This document shows, in pieces, positions 20,890 through 32,900 of a stretch of DNA of 64,000 nucleotides. Under the pieces are notes generated by a model that ran no database searches, was not told the DNA's origin, and saw only the letters and a list, made by a program, of their open reading frames with translations. Both the position numbers and the translations under genes were made by a program. Each line of letters opens with the position of its first letter. Position 1 is the stretch's first letter. The stretch comes from Bactericera cockerelli. Its lineage: Eukaryota; Arthropoda; Insecta; Hemiptera; Triozidae. Location of the stretch: positions 7,397,316 to 7,461,315 of the forward strand of contig CM044958.1 in NCBI GenBank assembly GCA_024516035.1, in the 5' to 3' direction.

Positions 20890-22170
20890 TTACTGACTCA
20901 AATCTTCACAATGTATCAGTTGACATTCAAAATATATTTCAATTAGATAAGATAAAATGCTCCTTCCAGTTTCATTTATTCTAATCTGTTTCATTTTTAA
21001 CCTCTGAAACTTTGAAAATCCTAGAGGACAGTGAGTGTCCACTATTAGGAGGTTTCATTGTACTTACTAGATAAGTCAGTACACATTATCCTACTAGGTA
21101 TACGACCTGACAAGCAACAGTACAATGTCAGAGCCTAAAGATGCATAATTGAAATATATAATGTAATTAAGCAGCTTATCATCTCACCCAAAAGAGACCT
21201 TTGATACTTCTGAATTTAATGGTACTGCATTCTCCTTGATTTGATCTAAAGGTGGGCAAAGAAGATATTTGCTATTCTAAAAACAGTGCTCTCTGAACTT
21301 CAATTCTTCAAACAAGACATATTTTGAAAATAATTTTATTAAATTAGGTAACTACTATACAATCAAATTTCTTTTTTATTACTGAAAATTTTCAAAATTG
21401 GCATTATGCATAATGGGCACTAATAACTAACTACAGATAAGGAATAAATTTTTTACTGAAATGATAACAAGATTAACAAATTAAATTTTGGTTATCAAAA
21501 TTCAAATTTACCGCTCTTTGTTTAAATTAATATCGATTCAGTTCGATTTTGCTTATTATCGAACAATCGAATCGAAAGTCGATGTGAATTTTTTTTTATC
21601 ATCATATTTCAAAATTAAAAATTTGGGTTAAAGATTTTTCAAATTACCTATTATTATAATATTTATAATTAGATCCTAATATTCTTTTTGCATATCATTA
21701 ATCAATAAATTTGTCTTATTCATTACATAAGCGTGATCTACAGCACTTGAAAACCGAGTTATTTGTGTGACCTTATACTCAAACCATTATTCCTGAGGTC
21801 TACGTGAAAAAACATAATTTATATAGGTCTACAGACTGTACTCTGTAGCAAAACATGTGAGGTGACTTAGGTCTAAAGGTGTGATAGGAAGTTGATATTC
21901 CAAGAATTTATACATAAGAGGAAGCATTCTTCGGTCTGTATTCTGTCATTAAGTCATTCACACTGACAAGCCGATGTGTCATCAATGGATGTCTGTTCAA
22001 GACAACAACAAAAATTCCCCTGATAAAGCCCCAGTGTTATCAGTTTCTGTTATCAATCCTTAGAGTTGGCTTGAGTGCAGTTGGTGTTGTGAATTTGTGA
22101 TGGTGCTCCTTCCTGAATAGAGGCTGCTCATCTCTTCCTAAAAAAAATTGCCAACACTTTGTTCACATTA
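20890..22170. other. Intergenic sequence between TAPT1 and the PRELI gene
   Basis: AT-rich. It should hold the first exon(s) of TAPT1 and both promoters, but I cannot place them. Confidence 0.4.
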
Positions 22171-22177
22171 CGTTACA

Positions 22178-22269
22178 ATGGTGAAGTACTTCGAGAATAA
22201 AACAACATTCCATTACAATTGGGACCAAGTGGCCCAGGGATTCTGGAGAAGATATCCAAACCCAGAGAG
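22178..22269 (+). CDS. PRELID1: PRELI gene exon 1
   Basis: It contains the initiator ATG and encodes MVKYFENKTTFHYNWDQVAQ, then GFWRRYPNPE plus two bases. The donor is gtacgt. Confidence 0.93.
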
Positions 22270-24189
22270 GTACGTTCAGAATTTGTTTGTTCATTTTTAA
22301 ATATCATCCCTTTGTTATTATCTGACCTGTCCACTGAGACCCTACATTATTATCAATTTTTGATAAATAAACACTGCAACCTAATGAAATTGTGTGATTT
22401 CACTAAAGACGTATTTGTACCAGTTACATGTCCCTTCATTAACGTCATTTAGACCATGGGCAGTAGTCTTAAATTTGCACCATGAAAGCTGGCTGTAATT
22501 TTTTTTTTTTTTTTTAAGTGGGGTTTAACGTCGTTTTCAACTGCCATGGTCATATCACGACGGGGGTTTTACCCTCCATTCGCAGGAAACTCACAAACCT
22601 GCTACTCACATTGACCTCACCCAGCCTGAGTGGGGCCAGGAAAAGCCAGCGTCACAAGAATTAGAATTTGAATGGTCACCCATCCAAGTCTTAACCTCGC
22701 TGGATGTCGCTTAACTTCAGTGTTCTGAAGGGAACCGGTGTATTCAACATGCCATCGACGCTGGCTACTGGCTGTAATTTGTTGCATTGCTATCAGACTT
22801 AAGAGAGTGGACTAGAAGTCCAGGAGTACACATCAGAATGGCTGTTGACTTTGGTATTGTACTAGTAAGAGGTGAACCAGGAAAAACTTACTGGGTGATA
22901 TTTGTCATCCTGTCCTAATTTTTCTCTAGCAATGCAATTGAATTCCTACAATTCAACAAGGCTAGACCAAAGAGTTTATTTTCACTCACATACCAAAAAA
23001 GCCTCAATTATTTTTACTCAGTTTAGTTCACAAGTCCTACAACCAGTTCGAATAGTAAATATAAAAGTAATTTTAAAAACAGTTGTTACCCGTGTCTTTG
23101 CAGCATTCATGTTTTGTCAGAAGATATTATTGATCAAAAAGTATGTGGTGAAAAATTATTCACAAAGAGAATGCTAACCAAAACAAACAAAGTACCAAAG
23201 TGGGGTGAAAGGTTCATCAAATCCACTAGCTTGAAAATGATTGAAGAGAGTGTTTGTGACCCTAAGCAAAAGACTCTGGTTACGTACACAAGAAACATTG
23301 GATATGTCTCTGTGATGGTAAGTTTCTACATAAAACACTAGAAATGAATCTTGGGATTTGACTTTTTATATATGTCAGAAATTATTTTTCCCTTATATTT
23401 GTGTATATTCTGCAAATACACCTGCTTGTATAAAACGAAAGATGTACCTATAAGTGTAAAATAATAAAATTGCAGTAATATTTTAATGAATTTGTGTTTC
23501 AATGATTGACCAAGCTATCATTTTATGTGTACATATTATTTTATTTAGTTGATAAAGTGATTGTGTTTGATAAGATTAAGATATGCGCACATACTTGCAC
23601 AATTCACCAATTACTGATATTAAATCACAACAGTATCAGATCTCATTGACACAGCTTGAGTTTTACTAGCATTGTAACACTTTTTATTATTTTACTGTCC
23701 ACATTGTAAATGCCTATGTATGTACTACCCAAAAAATCCAGTCACAAGAATTTACACATGAAATTACAATTTTATTGTATTTACTGCTAAAATTTCCCTT
23801 GCTCAACCAGTAATCCATCTAACATCATTAATACTTTTCAGAATGTTGTGGAGAAAGTAGAATACAAAGTCAGTGATGAAAACAAAAACTGGACAGTTGC
23901 CAATCGCTCTGTTTGGATTGATTCCAAAATCTATGGATTCAGTTTAGCAATTCAGAACCTAGGTCTGGATAGGTACAAGAAAAATATAGTAAAAATGACC
24001 AGAGGTTTCAATTTCATTTTGAATGCAATGTTTCCACATGTTTTACAACAAAACCTGTCAAATAATGTGACAGTGGCTAACCCAAATTATGCACTCAATT
24101 CAGATAAACTGAAAACAAAAGCAAAGCAAGTCACATCAGATTTGGCAACTAAATCATCAACATTGCTGAAAGCTCCTAATCCTTCCTAA
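22178..24189 (+). CDS. PRELID1: PRELI/MSF1-family mitochondrial lipid-transfer protein, complete
   Basis: Exons 22178-22269, 23104-23317 and 23842-24189 join to 654 nt (217 aa and stop). Boundaries are AGAG/gtacgt, tttgcag, ATG/gtaagt and ttttcag. The protein begins MVKYFENKTTFHYNWDQVAQ then GFWRRYPNPESIHVLSEDII, and contains RMLTKTNKVPKWGER and NWTVANRSVWIDSKIYGFSL. That is the PRELI/MSF1 domain over about residues 1-170, followed by a ~45-residue polar tail. Family members work in the mitochondrial intermembrane space with a small TRIAP1/Mdm35 partner and carry phosphatidic acid or phosphatidylserine between membranes. The MVKYF start closely matches PRELID1 and insect prel, so I prefer it over PRELID3/slowmo. 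The start codon context is acaATGg. TAPT1 lies divergent about 3.3 kb away. This gene shows no junction repeats. Confidence 0.95.
22499..22765 (-). mobile_element. Full-length 5S-rRNA-derived SINE with target duplication
   Basis: On the minus strand it starts gccagcgtcgatggcatgtt and keeps 5S internal-control-like blocks (accggt, accgaagttaagcg-like, cttggatgggtgacc). The shared domain follows (caggctgggtgaggtcaatg), then the tail gaaaacgacgttaaacccc and an A-run. The duplication ctggctgtaattt flanks it (22488-22500 and 22768-22780). It sits in PRELI intron 1. Confidence 0.92.
23104..23317 (+). CDS. PRELID1: PRELI gene exon 2
   Basis: It begins CATTCATG after tttgcag, completing an S codon to read SIHVLSEDIIDQKVCGEKLF then TKRMLTKTNKVPKWG. 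It ends on a whole ATG codon before gtaagt. Confidence 0.93.
23842..24189 (+). CDS. PRELID1: PRELI gene exon 3 and stop
   Basis: It encodes NVVEKVEYKVSDENKNWTVA through YKKNIVKMTRGFNFIL and a polar tail ending KAPNPS-stop. Confidence 0.93.
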   Translation, partial: NVVEKVEYKVSDENKNWTVANRSVWIDSKIYGFSLAIQNLGLDRYKKNIVKMTRGFNFILNAMFPHVLQQNLSNNVTVANPNYALNSDKLKTKAKQVTSDLATKSSTLLKAPNPS

Positions 24190-26900
24190 AAGTGAATGTA
24201 CAACTATGAAAGTACTTACATACTGATGAACACTTAATTATAGGATTGTAAATGATTCTATCATCATCAAAGCTGTAAGTATGATTCTTGTGGAGAACTA
24301 AGAAGTAATGAATAAGTTGTTGTTATTGGTAGATATGATGATTTTCAATCTTGTGAGATTGAGGCCAAATCTTGACAAATACCTATAGTAACTTCAATAA
24401 TAATGACTATGAAAAAAAAGTTAAAAAACTAAATGACTTTTTAATAAGAACATTTACATGAGAATTTTATATTGGGAAATTAAACTTATTTAATCCTGGA
24501 AATGTGCCCATGAATAACAAATAGAGGACAAATTTCTTTTCAATTGAAAAACAATGGTAAATCAAGAAATTTTATTTTGAAATCAAAATGAATATTTATA
24601 TGAGGCTGTTACATTAAGATAGTTACTTCCTTGGGACAATTATTGTTGATTGTACCCACTCATTTAAGTTAGAATAATCTGTAAAATTAAATAATAAAAA
24701 TTGTTCACCATTCTCAAGTATCTAATATGTACATGTTAGATATTGGAAGTTAGTATTGTGTTCCTTTGTGTTTGTATCTGTCTGTTATTTGCATTCTTTG
24801 TTAATTTCCGAAAATACTGAATGAATTAGAACGAAATTTTGTAGTCAGGTAATATAGGAGACGTATTGTAGATGGTCCCATTTTTGAAATTGTAAAAAAC
24901 TAACATTTAATGTTTCAACAAATTACAATAATTTCTATTTCAGGTTCAAGCAAGTATCATTCCATTCTAAAGACTTAAAGCTCTTCAGTCAACATGAAAA
25001 TCAAAACATTCATTACCTACTTCACAGAAGTGTATGTCTTCAAGAACAATCCAAGATTTGTTTTTAAACTTATTATACGTAGCTATTTTATTTATTTGTA
25101 ATAGAAAATATTGTGTTCATAGCTTTTAAATTTTTGTTATTAGGTGTTTATTTTCATAGACATTAAGTGGTGTTTCAGTTATGCTCCAATCTTATAAATT
25201 GAAACTTGTTAGGTTTGAAGAAAGTTCTTATGTTAAGAAATATAAAATGCATTAATATTTTAAATATTACATAATCAATATATTGACTGATATTAAACAA
25301 AGATAAAATGTATGAATATTTTAAATATTACATAATATGTATTGACTGATATTCAACTCATAATCATACCATTCCAAAATGGTTTCTCATTACGAAGATA
25401 GTTGAGAATTAATTTTGAAGAAAATAATAATCTTTTTCTTTTGTTTTCATCAAATGTTTATTCTGGAAAAAATTTAAACCTTAGTCATTTCTCTTAATTA
25501 ACTTCCATAAGTTTTTTAGCTATTAAGTTTCTAGCTATTACCTTCATAATGACAAATTATTCTATTGTACTTTGTAATTAGTAGATAATTTTATTATTCA
25601 ACATTCACAATATAAGTTGTTGCTTTTTTACAAATTAATATACAGAAGAAAAATTATAGTATAAAGTAATAATATTATACTTAATTAGGTTTTAATTATT
25701 TGTCAAAGTAAATTTTATTTGGTAATATATTCATCTATTGTAAGAAAAAGTTAAAATGTCCTTTGAAATATGACTCTGCTGTAAGTGAATTACCCTATCT
25801 TTTCCTGTAATTCAATATAATGTATAGTTAGTTGGTAATTTACTGTGGATATGAATTCACAACCTGTCCAAGCAATTTTTTTCTCTTCCTGGTAAAAATA
25901 ATGATTTACTATGTCCACTTGTTTTTTTTTTTTATTAACAGTGACATTACATTAAGATACCTATAAAATTTGTGAAAAGTCTCTTGTTTCAACATGAGAA
26001 TCAGGAATATTTTTAATTGTCCTTTTTGACCTCTTTTCTTTCTTTCTCCTACCTTTACTTTTTTCTCTGACATTTTTTCCATATCATTCATATTTAAACT
26101 CTGTGCTTCATAAGAATATTTTCTTAACTGAAATTCTTTGAATTTTCTCTTTTCACAATTTTCTAGTTATAGCTACTTCTACAAACAAGTAATTTCTACC
26201 ATTAAAACTATGTGATGTTTATTGTACTGTAAAAAATTGATTGTGTCCTGTAAGTGTTGGAATTTCTATATTATTATGTATATTTTGTAGTCACCTAAAA
26301 TAATAAAATGAAGAAATAATTCTTTTTACTAGAATGCCTTACTTTTTTCTTCTTTTATTTTTTTTTTACATGCTTCTATTTAGATCTCTTGATTTAAGAA
26401 AATAATGTTCTTTCTTCTTTTTCATTATTTATCCATTTATGTGCTTACAATGCAGTCCATGCATCATTTATGAGTGAAAATGCAGGGATTAATTCATCCT
26501 GATCGATTAAACAATCAGTGATTGTATTATATATTCTTCAAATCATTTTACGTCACGTCCTGGAATCGAACCCGAGAACATTTTTGGTACATTCGTGGGT
26601 CGCATGTTGAGAAGCGCTTACAACGAGGTTCTTTTCAGTAGATGAAAAATGATTTTGGTGGAAAAAGTGAAGCAGTTTTGATTACCAAGAAGGTTCATGT
26701 CAGTGGAAGCTTTATGAAAGTGAAGCCATAAAAATGGAGCTGGCGGGAACTTTTAAAAAATATTATTTTTTAATTCTTATCAAAAATATTTTTTTGATTT
26801 CCTAGCTAAAAGTGTTTTGTAAGTTTGTAACATTACAAATAATAAAAAAAAAATTCCCCCATAGTCAATCTTTCAAGAAAGCAGCTTTTATTTATTAGTC
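24190..26900. other. AT-rich intergenic sequence
   Basis: No gene found. There is a local direct duplication of ~65 bp at 25235-25355 (attttaaatattacataat) and a tRNA-SINE-like fragment near 26555-26640 (cctggaatcgaacccgag). The EIF2B2 promoter should be near its right end. Confidence 0.5.
24693..24698 (+). promoter_or_regulatory. Candidate poly(A) signal for the PRELI gene
   Basis: An AATAAA hexamer about 500 nt after the stop. The region is very AT-rich and several similar hexamers follow, so this is only a candidate. Confidence 0.25.
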
Positions 26901-26916
26901 TTCTATTTTCATAACT

Positions 26917-26987
26917 ATGGACTTGCAAAAGCAAAGTCTTGTTCTTGATGAGTTGGTCCAACAATTCATTCAAAATGTCAAAGTTGG
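26917..26987 (+). CDS. EIF2B2: EIF2B2 exon 1
   Basis: It encodes [20 protein letters not shown] then VKV plus GG, with donor gtaagt. The start is the first ATG that opens into the conserved frame. Confidence 0.88.
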
Positions 26988-29900
26988 GTAAGTTTATCAC
27001 AGTACCTATATAATTATAATTCCGTGTCCGTGAGATGGGTATTTGATACCTAAATCACATGGGAGTTTTTTTTTTAAGTGGGGTTTAACGTCGCTTTCAA
27101 CTGCCATGGTCATATCACAATGGGGGTTTTACCCTCCATTCGCAGGAAACTCACAAACCTGCTACTCACATTGACCTCACCCAGCCTGAGTGGGGCCGGG
27201 AAAAGCCAGCGTCACAAGAATTAGAATTTGAATGGTCACCCATCCAAGTCTTAACCTCGCTGGATGTCGCTTAACTTTGGTGTTCTGAAGGGAACCGGTG
27301 TATTCAACATGCCATCGACGCTGGCTACATGGGAGTTTATCACAGTAAGAATATTAGGTATTCAAAAGTTGAACTCTGTGATTTTGTGTGGTTAGGGTGA
27401 CATTGAATTCAAACCCTCATGGTGCTGGCTATTCCCAGCCACACTCAGGCTGGGTGAGGTAAATTTGAGCAGGTGGTTTGTGAGTTTCTAGCAAATGAAG
27501 GGTAGAACCCCGTCTGTATAACCATATAATTGAAATTGATGTTAAATCCAACAAAAAAGAGATGGTCTCAAACTGGGTTAGTAAGTACGAAGTAGTAATC
27601 AGGTTGCATTTATCAAATGGATTTTTAACAAGCTGTTAGATTAAAAAATTTAGTGCCTCTTTAACAATCAATAATCACATTAAGTATCAAATTGGCTCTC
27701 ATATTCGCATATGATTTGTATTATTATTATTAAATACAAATACTCTTGACGATCATATTTCGGCGATGTCAAACACTCCTGCCCCAGCTTCACAACCAAC
27801 ACCACAAATTCTTCTCAAGTTCCTCTGAACTTGGAGAAGAATTTGTGCCATTCTCTGAGCCATTCAAGAATTTTTCCATTTGTTCTGTTCCACTTGTGAC
27901 TCATTTTTCTGCTGTTTTCTTGATGGAACTATCATTTTCTTGGCCTTGATATAATATATCATCATATAATTATCACATTGATTCACATGAATTTAGGATG
28001 ATCTTAATATTTTATGATGGCTTCAACCATATTGATCAATATGTATTCAAAATAATGGATCATCTAAGACTACTTGGATGTTACACAGTAATAAATTTAA
28101 CAGTTAAATAATTTTATATGATGAGTGATGGAAAAAACATCCAGGTATAATTTCTATTACGTTTTCTATGAGATTTCAAAATGTTAGAAAAATCTTACTC
28201 TTAAGAAAAAGAAGAAATTTACTGTTCATGATCACAATGAGGATCTGTTCAGAATTGTATGAGATACTTGTTTCCCATGTACCAACATATTATAAAATTT
28301 AGACCTAACAATGTTTCTTTTATACACATTTAAAGGAAAATTTCTGGAAGCTTTAAAATATCAACTGAAACAGTCAACTTACTGAGGAAAATTATTCAGG
28401 ATTATCAATGGAAAAATGCCAGGTACGTAAGTTTCAATTTGAAATACATATTTTTCTAATCAGATGTTATATTACACTAGCTGGCTACTGCAAAGGCAAA
28501 AGTTAATCAGAGTGTTAACGAGAGATCATTTTAGCTAAATGGAGATATTTTTTTTACTATTAAGTCTGACCATGCACTAGGGCCTAATATGTGTTAGTCA
28601 AGTTAAATTTTTCTATCTAATCTTCCAGTTTCTTTCAACTACTAGTTACCAGTTTGAAGGGCATACTTAACACTCCTGAACTTTTTAGCCAATAATTCCA
28701 ATACAGATTGCTGCTCACACCAAAGCAGCTACTCGTTTTTCCTCATGAGGTAAAAGGTATGAATGGACCCGGAAAATCCAAGGTACAGGGGCAGAAAATT
28801 CTGACTTCTCTGAAATTTGAATTTGAACCCAGGTTACTAGCTGCACCACTTGGCCATGGTGACAACTGATTTATTCTGATTGTTTATTGTTGTATTTTCA
28901 GAGACATTATCCATCTCATCAGTCAGTATGGTCAAGCGTTTTCAAAACAACTTCCTTTAGAGTCCTGCATTACCAACATGGTGCGGAGAGTTTTGAAAAT
29001 CATCCGGGAAGAATACAGCACCTGTGTACAGAAAGTGAGTAAAAAATGAAATAATTAAAATCGCATCCCATTTATCTTGTACTTAAAGTTTACTGCAATA
29101 ATCATTTAACTAAAAAAAGATATTTTTGTGATATCACAACTACTCAAACACGATCTACTAAATCTATATTGAAACCGGGCCTTGAACCACCGACCTCCAG
29201 GTTACAAGTCCGCCGCCTTATCGATCAAGCTACTGAGGTTGGTACCTATAATCATTTAACGTGAAGTTACACAGTGGAACCAACTTCTGTAGCTTTATTG
29301 ATGAAGTGGTCTCAAGTTGAAGTCTCAGGTTGAATTTAGTAAAATACATAGTCACCTTGGCCTAGCTCAGCTTGCACTCCAGGTGACCCGGGTTCGAATC
29401 CCGGCGAGGTCACAGTTTTGTGAGGACAATTGGCGTAGTTGTGGAATATGAAGGTTGGTTGGAGATATGATGCAATATTAGTTCTCGTAATGTCGATGCT
29501 ACCCACTAAAAGTTATGACATAATAACACAAAGAATTCTTAGCATTTAAATTTAGTAAACGAGTTTGAGCAAACATGATATCACTACAGTCGAACCTGGA
29601 TCCTGGATATAATGGACTCAGATAAAATGGAAAACTCTTTATAATAGAAAAAAATCTCAGGTATCTGCGTCACCTATTTACATGTAATAGAGAACTGGCT
29701 ATACTAGAAACTTATTTATAATAAAATTTTGATCTGTCTCTTGGGTTCTATAAAATAATATAATAAGTTACAGAATAAATCCGACCTCACTAGCTTGATC
29801 GATAAGGCAGTGGACTTGTAACCTGGAGGTCGTTGGTTCAAGTCCCGGTTTCAGCGTAGATTTAGTAAAGCGAGTTGGAGTAGTTGTGATATCACGAAAG

Positions 29901-32900
29901 TGATTAACACAAATATGAGAAATTAAATAAGGTACAGAGTAAAATTATAATACATTTAATTTTTATTTCAGAAAACACAAGAAGATGACAATTACCAGGA
30001 ATCACTTCACAAGAAACTTCTTTATTATAAATTTTTTGATCTGCCTCTTGGGTTCTATAAATATAATAAGTTACAGAATAAAATTATAATACATTTAATT
30101 TTTATTTCAGAAAACACAAGAAGATGACAATTACCAGGAATCACTTCACAAGAAACTTCTTTATTATAAATTTTTTGATCTGCCTCGTGGGTTCTATAAA
30201 TATAATAAGTTACAGAATAAAATTATAATACAGTTAATTTTGATTTCAGAAAACGCAAGAAGATGACAATTACCAGGAATCACTTCACAAGCTAGTGGTC
30301 TCATCGGACGACGAGTCAACGGACTTCTCAAATCCTTCCTCCGAGCTGCGGGACTCTATTCTGGATCATGTGGGGGAGCTGGAGATGGAACTGGAGACGT
30401 GCCACGACAATGTATCCAGCCAGGCGAGTGTTATTCCTTCATCTATTTAGCCTCTTCGCGCCCAATGTCCTCGTGAGAGTGAGTGTCCTCGTAAGTGGGT
30501 AAGGTTAATGTGGGTAGCTGGTAGCTGGTAGCAACATAAGCTAATATGGGACAAAGGCAAGGGAGATATATAAGTGCCCAAGCTAAAAATTTTACTACCA
30601 AGTAGCATAAAATGTTTGTCCTCAGGCGAGGCCACCGGTCACTTTGTACTACGAAACAAAAATTGGTGTTGGGCGCGAAGAGGTTAAAAAAATCTATGAA
30701 ATTATTTAATATCCTGACTTCTTCTTTTGAAAAACTCCTAAATATTCTTGTTTCCATGACCTACTTTTTCTTCTTCATTTACTCTGTCTTATCCCGCCTA
30801 AGCAGGGTCGGCGTTGTTCAACCTCATGGTTGAGGTTGGTTGGTTTTGGCATATTTTCACGGCTGGATGACCTTCCTAACGCCAACGATTATATTTGATT
30901 TAACGTCCTGGAGTAGGACGGGGTTTTAGCCTCCATTTGCTGGGAATCGTACCAGCTACCCACATTAAGCTCACCCAGCCTGGGTGGGGCCGGAAATGCC
31001 AGCCTCACATGTACGGAGGGAACAGAATTTTCTATATGAAAAATCTGCTCCGACCGGGGATTGAACTCGGGATCTCTGGACTACGGGCAGTAGTCAGAAC
31101 TGTTACGCCACGAAGGCAGGCGTAACCGTTATCCTGACTTATATTCAATAGTACAGTCGAACCTAGGCATAAGAGAACTGAATACAAGACAAACCTGGAT
31201 ATAAGAGAACTGCAGAACATTATTATGGGGTCAAATTAATATTTGCAGCTCAACAAACAAAAAAGTAGACATCAGCGCAGTGGTAAGGTACTCGCTTGCC
31301 ATGCGGAAGGTCCCGGGTTCAAAACCCAGAACCGACAAAAAGATTGTATACAAAATTTGGATGCAGATGATGTAAGGGATACCTTTCGGTGCGCTCGTGT
31401 TGACCCAGCACCTAAATGAAAAGTACTGTGTTACTTCTTGCCCATCAGAGGGGAAACATACTATGGGATGATCAAGATGCAACACTGTTGTAGCTGTTGT
31501 TTCAATTCTACAAGAAAATTCATACAAAACCACACCTCTTTTTCTCACAGGCAAGTAGTCACCGTGGCTGAGTGAGTTAGCGCGTTAGGCATTGCACGCA
31601 TGGTGACCTGGGTTCGATCCCCGGGGGGGCCGAATTTTTTCTGCTCTATACTTGGGTGATCGGGGTCCACTCATACCTCGTGAGGAAAAATGAGTAGCTG
31701 CTTTAATGTTGCAGCGACCAATGGCGGAATTATAGGCAAACATAAGATATTGGGATCAAGTAATTCTGCGCTGCGCACTAAAATTGTGATAAAATAACAC
31801 AAAGAAACACATTTATTTTATTTATTTATTATTTATATATATTTTGGGATCTGTGCTCCAGCTTGACCCAGATGAGATTTCTTTTGCTGTTTTGACCTAA
31901 ATTGTGCAACTTTCCTCTAACTTCCCCTCTTTTCCTGTTATAGTCACCTCCCACTTTTGGTTTTTCTCCTCAAACCTTGAACTTTAGCTCTGACTGAAGC
32001 GGTAGGGGGTAATCAGTACTCTTTTGTCTTTTGACCTAATAAGACCTAAAAGTGTGACCAATTATTAAAAAGTTAATTTGTTGTGTTTCGTTCGAGACTT
32101 CTGCAGACACAACAGGTAATTATAATTTCAGCCTTCTGTTCCCTTACTGAGCCTTCTCAGTATAGGTTGAGCCTTTTGTTCCCTTACTGAGCCTTCTCAG
32201 TATAGGTTGAACCGTCTGTTCCCTTACTGAGCCTTCTCAGTACAGGTTGAACCTTCTGTTCCCTTACTGAGCCTTCTCAGTATAGGTTGAGCCTTCTGTT
32301 CCCTTACTGAGCCATCTCAGTATAGGTTGAGCCTTCTGTTCCCTTACTGAGCCTTCTCAGTATAGGTTGATCCTTCGGTTCCCTTACTGAGCCTTCTCAG
32401 TACAGGTTGAACCTTCTGTTCCCTTACTGAGCCTTCTCAGTATAGGTTGAGCCTTCTGTTCCCTTACTGAGCCATCTCAGTATAGGTTGAGCCTTCTGTT
32501 CCCTTACTGAGCCTTCTCAGTATAGGTTGAGCCTTCGGTTCCCTTACTGAGCCTTCTCAGTACAGGTTGAACCTTCTGTTCCCTTACTGAGCCTTCTCAG
32601 TATAGGTTGAGCTTTCTGTTCCCTTACTGAGCCATCTCAGTATAGGTTGAGCCTTCTGTTCCCTTACTGAGCCTTCTCAGTATAGGTTGAGCCTTCGGTT
32701 CCCTTACTGAGCCTTCTCAGTATAGGTTGAGCCTTCTGTTCCCTTACTGAGCCTTCTCATTATAGGTTGAGCTCTCTGTTCCCTTACTGAGCCTTCTCAG
32801 TACAGGTTGAACCTTCTGTTCCCTTACTGAGCCTTCTCAGTATAGGTTGAGCTTTCTGTTCCCTTACTGAGCCATCTCAGTATAGGTTGAGCCTTCTGTT

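Noticed and set aside
22902..23177. A separate 91-residue gene
   Set aside because: It overlaps PRELI intron 1 and exon 2 in the wrong frame.
27746..27949. A small gene in EIF2B2 intron 1
   Set aside because: The local complexity is raised but no frame on either strand shows a conserved motif or splice structure; only the hairpin is supportable.
29971..30249. Extra EIF2B2 exons from the upstream acceptor copies
   Set aside because: The copies have no donor after the 44-nt exon piece and the frame stops at TGA in the next copy.
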